Assembly (NCBI GenBank): GCA_037974965.1
Contig: JBBPFI010000020.1
Coordinates: 1 to 47,886 of the forward strand
Length of the DNA stretch: 47,886 nucleotides
Direction of reading: 5' to 3'
DNA from: Dacryopinax spathularia
Taxonomy: Eukaryota; Basidiomycota; Dacrymycetes; Dacrymycetales; Dacrymycetaceae
Shown: piece by piece, positions 39,614-47,886 of the stretch
How positions within the stretch are numbered: position 1 is the stretch's first letter
How the letters are laid out: each line of letters starts with the position of its first letter
Translations under genes and position numbers: made by a program
The notes under the pieces: generated by a model
What the model was told of the DNA's origin: nothing
Seen by the model: only the letters and a program-made list of their open reading frames with translations
The model's database searches: none

Positions 39614-41434
39614 CTAGCGCCAAAACGTTGACTGCAACCAGTCAGCCGGGTCCAATATTCCATCTGACGCAGGGCCTTTGCGACGCCAAATTCCGCCTTC
39701 CGACCAATCCCATCTGTATCCACCACATTCCAGACTGTCCACTTCTCGTGCAAGCGCACATTCCAATGCACGCTGCTCTTTAGGCGGGAGAGCTCTTGTC
39801 GGTGGGCCGGTCGCATCATACGCCAGCTCGGAGTCGTCCGACTCATCTCCTACCCATCCCTGGAGCTTGATACAACCTAAGCGGAAGCCGGCTGCAGAGC
39901 GCCGAGCTGCCATTTCGGTCAGCGCTCGGACGTGCGGGGCGGTTGCGCAGCTGCGGATGCTGAGCGTGTGCAGCTTTGGGCAGAGCAATGCGGACTGTCC
40001 TGAAACTTCCGACTTGCACGACGACAAGCTATTGTATGGCTTACCCATGCCTTTGAGGAGGTCGACGTACGCAAGATGTCGCCCCTGGAGTCCTTCTGGG
40101 GCCACGATTAGTTTCTCTAGTGACGGAAATTGGCGCAGCAGCTCCGTGGCCTCGATCAACGTTCCGATTGTGATCGAAAGCTCCCGTATCTTGGGTGATG
40201 CATGAGGAACTGTCGAAGAAGCTCTCAGAAATCCGAAGATGTTCTGAAGATATGACGTGTTCGGATCATTAGCCGTGCTCGAGTACATTCTGTTGAAGTT
40301 GTCTATCGCAAGCTTTTCAAGATTGGGCACTGCGAGATGTCCAAACGCTCCGCCGCTCTCCGTGGAGGTAAATGGGCAACAGAGTCGGCGCAGAGTGGGA
40401 ATGGAGAGGCGTGCTAGGGGCATAGGAGCAGATTGGGCGACACCCCTATGCGACAATCGAAGCTCTTCCAACAATGGCATGCAGCGCAGAAGATTGACCA
40501 GAGGACCGAACTCAAATGGGCTTTGTCCGTAGACCGGGGAGAGATACAGGGACCGGCACTGGGAGAGACCCACGAAAGAAGCGTTGGCCGCTGTAGGTAG
40601 CGAAACGTTGCTGAGCTCGACCACTTCCAATTGCGGCATGTCAAGAGACAGCACTGATTCGAGCGTCTTTGCTGGGTCCACCTCGTGGCCTCCAAATCCT
40701 TTCACACGGATAGTGAGTCGACGGAGACTGACTCTGGTGTCCGCGATACACTTTGCGAGGGGGGCCAGGACGTCTACCTTGTATGGTTCAACGGAAATGG
40801 TGAGCTCCGTGACCCTGTCTGAACATATGCTGGAATAATCTTTCATCACCGTCGAGAGACCAGACCATGGCCTGAGCTTGAGGTAGACGATCAGAGGTGC
40901 CATTTTGGCTCTGGCGAGATTCGAAAGATATAGCTTGGTGAGCGAGCGCTCAGGTGCGGAGGGAGGAGACTCGGCGAAGCTCCGTTGACCGTAGGAGCGG
41001 TTTCTTCGATACCCGAAGCGCAGGTACGTCCATAATACCGCCATGTTCAGCGCGAGAGTCCTCCATCGCTGTGAGACGTGTGATAGGGCGATGGGAACAT
41101 CGTAGTCGCATCTCATGTGCTGGGCGCTCTTGTCTGCGCGCCGGCTTTCGTGCGCATACCGGAAGATGAGGCGGAGGACATCGTCGGTCAAACGCGATAC
41201 CGGCGATAGAGCAGCGTTTCTCTTGCCGTTAAGCTCTTGTAACCTCCTTTGCAGAAGATTTTCTAGCTCGAATACTTGTTGAATGGCCTCGTAGTCATCG
41301 ACAGCGACGTAGTCAGACGAGCGGGTAAAGCGAGATGGTGCGATCTGATCCACCATGTCTCGGAGCTCGGTACAAAGGTCGATTGCCCGCGCAAGCATAG
41401 CGGCTCTCCCTGGAGCGCCATTATTGCCAGTCAT
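39614..41434 (-). CDS. F-box protein with leucine-rich region, 606 aa, single exon
   Basis: Typical basidiomycete F-box protein, probably a substrate receptor of an SCF ubiquitin ligase; such genes are numerous in agaricomycetes. Residues 45-75 form a coiled coil (EAIQQVFELENLLQRRLQEL). The F-box follows at about 77-140 (SPVSRLTDDVLRLIF ... ALSHVSQRWRTLALN ... LWTYLRF). From 170 on, repeated leucine patterns such as PQLEVVELSNVSL, PLLEELRLSHRG and PNLEKLAIDNF suggest an irregular LRR domain. The C terminus (SLECGGYRWDWSEGGIW) is Trp-rich. No introns, unlike its neighbours. The start at 41434 lies 49 bp from a TIR element. Substrate unknown. Confidence 0.85.
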   Translation of the reverse strand: MTGNNGAPGRAAMLARAIDLCTELRDMVDQIAPSRFTRSSDYVAVDDYEAIQQVFELENLLQRRLQELNGKRNAALSPVSRLTDDVLRLIFRYAHESRRADKSAQHMRCDYDVPIALSHVSQRWRTLALNMAVLWTYLRFGYRRNRSYGQRSFAESPPSAPERSLTKLYLSNLARAKMAPLIVYLKLRPWSGLSTVMKDYSSICSDRVTELTISVEPYKVDVLAPLAKCIADTRVSLRRLTIRVKGFGGHEVDPAKTLESVLSLDMPQLEVVELSNVSLPTAANASFVGLSQCRSLYLSPVYGQSPFEFGPLVNLLRCMPLLEELRLSHRGVAQSAPMPLARLSIPTLRRLCCPFTSTESGGAFGHLAVPNLEKLAIDNFNRMYSSTANDPNTSYLQNIFGFLRASSTVPHASPKIRELSITIGTLIEATELLRQFPSLEKLIVAPEGLQGRHLAYVDLLKGMGKPYNSLSSCKSEVSGQSALLCPKLHTLSIRSCATAPHVRALTEMAARRSAAGFRLGCIKLQGWVGDESDDSELAYDATGPPTRALPPKEQRALECALAREVDSLECGGYRWDWSEGGIWRRKGPASDGILDPADWLQSTFWR

Positions 41435-41483
41435 GGTCAGAGCAAAGACGCGGTGATTCGAGGAAAGGTGGACGTTGGACTGC

Positions 41484-42058
41484 GAGATATCGTCTCGGAT
41501 GACCGCCTGGGATCAAATTTCGTCCCAAATGACCGCTGCGTCTAGAATGACCGGCGCTTAAGGTGTATGTCCGTGCATATACCAATAATTGTGTACATAA
41601 TTTCCCACAATACCTTGTTGTGTTTTAACAGCGCTGTCTATCTCTGGTGGCTGCTGTTATGATGAGTAAATGCAACTTAAAATCAGAGGAAAGCCTACTC
41701 TTTATGTCTAACCATATGTGGGCAGCATATCTTTATAATCGCCTTATTTGCGGTGCTTAAAGCTCTAACATAAGCAGTAATTCTACCTTAACTCAGCTGA
41801 TTTGTCCAGCTACTTATCTAATCACAGGAAAAGAAATAACGAATTAAAAAGTTTAAGTCACCATATATGCATTTACTCATCATATTGGCAGGCACAAGAG
41901 ATAGACATTGCTGTTAAATCACAACAATGTATTGTGGGAAATTATGTACACAATTATTGGTATATGCACGGACATACACCTTAAGCGCCGGTCATTCTAG
42001 ACGCAGCGGTCATTTGGGACGAAATTTGATCCCAGGCGGTCATCCGAGACGATATCTC
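41484..42058. mobile_element. 575-bp TIR element (MITE-like)
   Basis: Two 191-bp inverted arms, 41484-41674 and 41868-42058. The outer 130 bp are nearly perfect (GAGATATCGTCTCGGATGAC ... at each end); the inner 60 bp are diverged but alignable. The centre is AT-rich and has no transposase. Each arm has three 15-bp subterminal repeats of the form GTCYMRRATGACCGS (41492, 41522, 41540), which look like transposase-binding sites. No clear target duplication is visible: flanks are CTGC and ATGG, or TA if the true ends are six bases further in. It is a non-autonomous DNA transposon by structure. Confidence 0.8.
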
Positions 42059-42360
42059 ATGGGCCGATAAACGTCGTGCGGAGGCAAACGAAGTTATGAC
42101 AACGTGATCGCGAGGGGTAGTCATCATGTGTAACAAGAAGACACCGGAATGCGCGGACTTGCTCTTTTCAAAACACTCGATACCTTCAGTGATTCAGTTA
42201 TTTTTCCAGTGTCTGTCCGCACTTTTGTACCCCTAACCAGAACTTATTAGAGGTGCTTCCCCGAGCAATGATGGTTTCCGTGGAGGGGAACCGTGCTCCT
42301 TAACACCGCAGTCTCTTGAGGCAAGGGTGGAAGCACGCTTATACTCTATTTCTCAAGCAG

Positions 42361-42765
42361 ATGGAGCAACCTAGAAGCATTGTAAGTGTCTCTCGGTGAG
42401 TCCCTTCTTCACGAGCACATATAGGCAGCTCTGCGTTACAAAGCGACCGCTATCGTTGATGGGGCCATTGCTATCAGGTAAGCCCTCTTAGTATCTCTTA
42501 AGTCCATCACAAGACATTGCAATCATTACCTCGGCGTACTCGCTAATTCGCCGAATTGTTATCCAGGGGAGCCGCTGTAGATACTGCAGAGCGCTGCCGT
42601 ACCTCTTCTCACAATAAACGGCACTCGACCCCCACTCGTGACATCGCAACAACAGTCACTCTCAAGAAACGATCATTAAGACAATGTATCATTTTCATCT
42701 ACACTTCAGTAGATGTCTTTGGTACACTTGCTTTCTTACTCTATCTCAAGACTCGCGAACACTAG
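42361..42765 (+). CDS. Possible small spliced gene, 90 aa, tail-anchored
   Basis: Speculative. Exons 42361..42381, 42425..42477, 42567..42765 join in frame with GT-AG introns of 43 and 89 bp. The product starts MEQPRSI, has a KATAIVDGAIAIRGAAVDTAE stretch and a Ser/Thr/Arg-rich middle, and ends with a hydrophobic segment (CIIFIYTSVDVFGTLAFLLY) followed by LKTREH, which could be a tail anchor. There is no recognised family. Chance cannot be excluded for so short a model. Confidence 0.25.
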
Positions 42766-42931
42766 CGGATACTCGCTCATACACGGATAAAAATGGGATG
42801 TTACATGGGGTTTTCCTTCGACGAGGACACATCAACTCGCTTTTTCGTGGGTAGGGAAGTCGTCAGTCGGGCGCGCGTGAGCGCGGCGGATTATGTGGTC
42901 GTGGTGGGAGCAGGAGGTGGAAGGAGAGCGT

Positions 42932-44728
42932 TCAGCTAACCGGGGCAAGACCGGCCTTCTCCTCCTCGGCGAGGACGATATCGGGATCGCGGTCCTTCGT
43001 CTCGGGCAGGAGGAGGGTGAATGGAATGCCGAGGATGGACACGCCGAAGAAGATCCAGAGGACGTTGGCCGTGCCGATCGGGCCGACGAGCGAGTTGAAC
43101 CCGAAGGAAGCGATGATAGCGCCGCACTTTCCACAGGCGGCGGATACACCGTGTGCTGTCGCGCGGTACTTTGTCGGGAAGACCTCGATCGGGTAGATGA
43201 ACGTGGTCGTGTTGGCGCCGAAGTTGAAGAAGAACTGGAGGAAGGTGAAGAGGGCGATGAAGCCGCCGTGGTTGAGTCGCGGGAAGAGACCGGCAAGGAG
43301 AGCGAGCATGAGCGCGGTCATGGCGAAGCCCATGATCTGGATAGGCTTGCGGCCGATGTACTCGATCGTGAGGACGGAGACGTAGTAGCCGGGGACGAAG
43401 CCGAGAGCGGTGATGATCAGGTTACCGGTGGCGACTTGGAAGAGACGTTCCCAGGCGGTACCGGACGACCCGGCGAAGCCCATGGCGGTCAGGATGATGT
43501 TGGTGTTCAGGTTGATGCCGTAGAAAGCCTAAACCATTCAGTCAGTACATTGAAGCAATGCCGGAAAAAGAATGCACGTACGATATCGAGAAGGAACCAG
43601 GAGAGTGCGGTGCCAATGAGAACCTTTGCATGGCGCCACTGACCGAAGTAACGGCGGAAGTCCCTGAAGTTCTGGCGCTTGACAGCAGTGATGACCTGCT
43701 TGGGCATCTGGCTGGGGTCGACCTCCTCAGCAGCGACGACATCGGGGTTTGGACGAGGGAGAGGGTTGCCCTCAGCATCGTATTGCTGCTTGAACCCTGG
43801 GCGGTTGTCCGGCAATCCGTTCCCGTTAACCGGACCCCCAGTGGCGGTGCCGGTCTCCATTGACCCTTCAGCCGAGTACTGCTTCTTCAGCTCGGCGTCG
43901 ACCGGTGGGAGCTCGCCAGCCACCGCTCGCTTATACCGGACGGACTCGGGGAGAGTCAGCCGCTGGTAGAGAGTGCCGAACGCGGGAATGAGGGCGAGAC
44001 CGACGATGATACGCCAGATCCCGTCCGTCTTCGACCAGTTGTGCGAGTCGTTGTTATCCAGCACGCCCCTGTAGCACGCAAGGACGATCATGGTGACGAG
44101 GGAACCGACGAAGGAGCCCCAGCCCTGGTTGGCGAAGATGTAGCAGAGCATCGTGCCGCGCTTGCGGATGAGCGCGCGGTCACCGGTGACACTGGCGGAC
44201 AAGGGGTAGTCGGCACCCACACCGATACCGAGGATGATACGCCAGACAGTGAGCCAGACGAGGACACCATCGCCACCGACGGATGAAGGGGCGGAGATAC
44301 AAAGGATGGTGGCGAAGATGATGATCATGAGCTCCTTGCCGTAGACGGCCTTGCGACCGAAGTAGTCACCCATGAAACCGAACGAGATCTGGCCGATGAC
44401 GGAGCCGATGTTGGCGGCAGCCTTGACCAAACCGGAGAGGGTGGACGGTAAGGCCTTGCCGCCGTAGAATCGCCATTGAAGCATGGATGTGACTTGGTTG
44501 ATGATGAAAAGATCGTAGGCTACGAAGACAAGTCAGCCATCAGGTCGCGTACACCGGCCATACGAACTCACCATCGAGGAAGAAACCGACACCGGCGATT
44601 CCAAGAATCTTGAGTTCGGTCCAGTTGAGGATGAACGGGGGCTTGGACAGGTCATCCCGTTCAAAGTCCTCCAGGCCGCCCTTGAGCTCCTGAGGGTCGT
44701 TGTTTCCCCTCTTCTCGTAGACCGACAT
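42932..44728 (-). CDS. PHO84: PHO84-type inorganic phosphate:H+ symporter
   Basis: Major facilitator superfamily phosphate transporter of the plasma membrane (phosphate:H+ symporter family). Exons complement(44572..44728), complement(43582..44519), complement(42932..43528), introns 52 and 53 bp; 563 aa, normal for Pho84. About twelve membrane spans. Family marks: FFLDGAYDLFIINQV, GQISFGFMGDYFGRKAVYGKEL, GIGVGADYPLSASVTGD (the phosphate-transporter signature), LTLPESVRY before a long cytosolic loop, then WFLLDIAFYGINLNTNIIL, PIEVFPTKYRATAHGVSAACGK, and LLPETKDRD at the end. The central loop is longer than in yeast, with Gly/Pro/Asn-rich sequence. All conserved parts are intact. Probably induced by low phosphate, as in other fungi. 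Confidence 0.95.
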
Positions 44729-44931
44729 AGTGGGAAATGAAGACGTGGGGGAGAAAGGGTCTTGGTTGTTCGCGGGGGATGGTCGTGCGACCTCTAAATG
44801 GTGTGGTCAACTGGCTTGGCAGGGCCTGACAGCGAACAGAGGGTCGAGTTGCTGGCGCCTTGCTGGCGGTGGAGGAGGGGGGGAAAGAGCGAAGCTTGAG
44901 GAGTCGTCTAGTCCGTGCTTGGGTGGGGGAT

Positions 44932-44937
44932 TTTATA
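44932..44937 (-). promoter_or_regulatory. Candidate TATA box of the phosphate transporter gene
   Basis: TATAAA on the minus strand within GATATAAAATC, 204 bp before the ATG. A TATA box fits a strongly regulated gene. Confidence 0.4.
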
Positions 44938-45220
44938 TCGTCTAAGCGTGGATTGAGTTGGAGGTATTGGAAGCGGGTGCAGTAGTGTATGATGCGAATA
45001 GCGTCCAGGCGTCTAAAGGATGAGAAGAGTGAGAAGGATGCAGAAAATAGCGATGGATGGTGTGGTAAGTCGTGTGGGAGTGTACAGTGCGGCGCTCAAC
45101 CCGGAAATTGAAAACTGCGAAAGCGACATTACCGAATGCGGCCAAGCGCCGCCCCAATAACGTCCCAGCCGTGTGGAGCGCCCCTTCAGCCAACCAGCCA
45201 GTCAGGGACCACAGTCAACG

Positions 45221-45236
45221 AACGTGCGCGAACGTG
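45221..45236. promoter_or_regulatory. Tandem AACGTG (CACGTT) sites upstream of the phosphate transporter
   Basis: AACGTGCGCG occurs twice in direct succession (45221-45230, 45231-45240), about 490 bp before the transporter start. CACGTT is the lower-affinity form of the Pho4 site in yeast. Another AACGTG lies at 45776. The regulatory role is inference. Confidence 0.3.
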
Positions 45237-45240
45237 CGCG

Positions 45241-47886
45241 GCTCAATCGCTCCCCCTCACCCAAAGAAATGAATTGATTCCGATTGATTCCATCTGGGTG
45301 AACAGCCTCCCCACTCCCAAGCTTTGGCTCCGTTGCCCCGTCCCTTGCGCTTGTTGAAGCACAAGGCACTCCTGGACCTCATGCTTGCTTCCCGGGATCC
45401 CCTACAAACCCGTTAGCCCAGTTGCAAATGTGCGTTGGTGCCAAGCAATCACTGACCGTTGTCAACGCCCAGACTTTGATTCTCGTTTCGTCATGCTTGA
45501 CGCAAGCGGCATACCGCGCGCCAACACCGATGCCTCGCATGGCCCTTCCATCGGACTCCCCATCAGTCCCTGAGCGAAATCGGGCGAATGCGAAGGGGGT
45601 TCGAACACGCCACTAACGCACAACGACGACATTGAACTGACGACGTTAGACTATCTTGTTGGCTCCCCCCCTGCCCGTCTGATAGGCGCAGACTGACATA
45701 CAAACACGAAACTAGCGGGGCCGGAGGACCGTATAAAGTGCGCAAGGACTGGCCGACCAGAAAGCGGAGCGAACGAACGTGCGTCCCTCACTTCGTGCGC
45801 CGGCGAGAGCGTGGCATGCGCCGATGCACGCCTGGGGCCCGCAATTGACGTGCCGATCCCCTGTCTGCCTCATCGCGCGACAGCTCCTCCGCTGTGCCCT
45901 GCCCCGGCCTTGTTCAATCAATCCTCTGATGCCGCCGCGCGCTCTGCTAGACGAAATGCCTATTCTGCTCCCTCCACACCAATGCTGGCGACCGCTGAGA
46001 AGCCGCCGTCCATCAAGAGAAGGGCGATCCACCTCATCGACAGGAGAGCGTGACACGGTGGCGCACAGCCATCAGTCTGCTTCTTATCCTGTCGCGATCC
46101 ACAGAATCTTGAACCCTTCGAATAGACCAGAATATCGCCTTCTCTGGCATTGGACGCCGCCGAAGGTGACATGCCCACAATCGATCTTTGCTGCGTCTAG
46201 AACTGGTGACTTTTTGGCCCGGTCAGGGGGTTGACTGAGACCGATGCTCGACGGCCGAAGCCGGCCCGCACGAATACCGTCCGAGCAGCACAAGGTCGAC
46301 AGGCCCCCTCATCGGGGTGTCCACACGCTCCCATCGACCTCCTGTCACCCGCTGTCGATCCTACTCCCGGTCCGCTGTGCTCACCTTTCCCTCACTGATA
46401 ATTTCATCAATCGAGCACATGCGGAACCTTGTATTTGGATCTGCGTACCTCGTGCAACGTCGGGGACCGACGGACGGGCGTCGGCAGTAGGGGAAGGGGT
46501 TCATCGCCTCTATGGTCGGGTACCCTGAGGTATCCGGCGGCTTGAACGCAGCACATGGAGGGAAGGCACGATCTCCCGCATAGTGTCGCCTGCTCCCAAA
46601 TTCGCCTATTCTGGACAACGCGGTTAGTTCCTAGGTCGGTTTCCCGGCTGTGACTTGCGCTGTCTCCCGCAATGGACGCAGCATATGTTGCACAGATCGC
46701 CACACGTCTCCCTTGCAGATTGCAAAATTTCCGCTCGCGGACGGACTGGCCCCACAGCTCCGGTCCGCTCGCACATACTCTCAGGTCCACCTCCAACAGC
46801 AACCCTCGAGCCGAACACCCTCCGACGCCCCGATCCCGTCAGTGACCCTTAGGGGAACGGAGGGAAGACCAACGCATTCTCGTCCAGGCCGAACGTGCGA
46901 ACCCTATTGAGTGCTAAAAATATATGAAGGCGGGGGAGGGATCGAGCTAGGGTGTTCTGTGCGCCCCTGACGAGTCTGCACTCGTTGTGATGAGTATCGT
47001 CTCTTGATTATTCATCAGCTCAAGCTGAGCACGCAATCCTGTCTATGCCTTTCTTGGGGGCGTCTCGTGACTCGGGCCACAATGGATGTCTCGACCCGGG
47101 AAGTGAACGGTTTCACAAAGGCAGGCCGACTAGGGTTGTTTCGGCTCGTTGAAGCTCGTACGAGGGGAACGGGCCACAGTAGAAAACAAGTGTGCGAGAA
47201 ACAGAATGCTTCGGTGGCGCAGGGTGGGGTAAAAAGTAGTCCGTTCTCGCTCTTCACCGAATTACTTGGGCGTGAGTGCTGCAGTCGGTGTGCAGTCGCC
47301 AGGCAGTACATTGGGCAACATTTTTTCCAGTATTGCGGAGGCCGGGGTGCGTCAGGTTGTTCGAAGGCATGCACCGGACAGCCAAGTGCTGCTCCATTGG
47401 AGTCAAGATACATATTCATGCCTCAAATCTAAGCACCCCATAACATCGCACAGTGGAAGTCTCCAGCTTCGTGACTGATCCCCAAGGCAGAGGCTCCATT
47501 AATCGGCCAAACTCAGCGGTACTGTTGGCGAGGAATTGGGAAGCAGCTCACCGATCCCCACCACTAAGTGTTGCTAGTCCGTCTCGGATAACCTTGAATG
47601 CCTCCTGCTATGCTCTTAGAGGCTGGGTTGAAGGTCGGTCTTGGCTGGCGAGCCGCGAGCATGAAGTGCACATGGCTAAGTGCAACTCGGGTAGGCTTGC
47701 AGCCGAAAGGCAGTGACATGCTTGCAGATACCGTAGAAGGTCGCCGGCATCGGCGGCCCTCGAGTAAGCCTTTGCACCTGCGCTCTAGATTGTAGTTTCG
47801 CACAGAAGAGCCAGACCCTCAGCTTCCACGGTGACCGGTAGAACTGTAGACGGTCGGCGCCACGCATACCATGGCTCTGGGAGCCT
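45241..47886. other. Gene-free right end of the window
   Basis: 2.6 kb in which I can support no gene, RNA or mobile element. Frames up to 150 codons occur on both strands but lack motifs, overlap each other and cannot be joined by obvious introns. A TATA-like AAAAATATATGAAGG at 46915-46929 might belong to a gene beyond the window or to a long noncoding RNA. Confidence 0.4.

Noticed and set aside
45779-47803. ORFs of 65-151 codons at the right end
   Set aside because: Arg/Pro/Ser-rich, overlapping in several frames, no splice signals that join them into a plausible protein.

Overview
The window looks like nuclear DNA of a basidiomycete fungus, probably an agaricomycete; no finer placement is possible from sequence alone. 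The reasons are compact genes broken by many 47-90 bp GT-AG introns, short intergenic gaps, fungal versions of Mgm1, Tms1, Sde2, Rpt2, Pho84 and CCDC25/Jlp2, and chromodomain Ty3/Gypsy retroelements.

Left flank (1-6953), gene-dense: the 5' part of an MGM1/OPA1-type dynamin (minus), an unrecognised 317-residue protein (plus), a TMS1/SERINC membrane protein (plus), the ubiquitin-fold splicing factor SDE2 (minus) and the 26S proteasome ATPase RPT2 (plus), the last two divergent across a 248-bp promoter.

Centre (about 7.4-34.7 kb), a repeat island. Two full-length 9716-bp chromoviruses (Ty3/Gypsy with a C-terminal chromodomain) lie in opposite orientation at 9208-18923 (minus) and 25028-34743 (plus). 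Each has 328-bp LTRs, its own matched 5-bp target duplication (GCAGA and GCCGC), an intact 2019-residue Gag-Pol, a 278-residue extra ORF before the 3' LTR, and a 91-residue Cys-rich ORF on the opposite strand. Element 1 sits between the arms of an older 835-bp inverted repeat (7437-8271 / 19574-20408) whose arms carry tRNA-like pol III units. Between the two retroelements are two decayed type-B carboxylesterase copies.

Right flank (35942-44728), genes again: an alpha/beta-hydrolase-fold protein without the usual nucleophile, CCDC25/JLP2, an F-box protein, a 575-bp TIR element (MITE-like) 49 bp upstream of the F-box start, and a PHO84-type phosphate transporter. The last 3.1 kb holds no gene I can support.

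The genes are mostly unrelated housekeeping functions (mitochondrial fusion, membrane lipid or vacuolar protein, splicing, proteolysis, phosphate uptake) and do not form a pathway. The most unusual material is in the retroelement pair: the two extra ORFs, the large inverted arrangement, and a tRNA-bearing palindrome nested around one copy.
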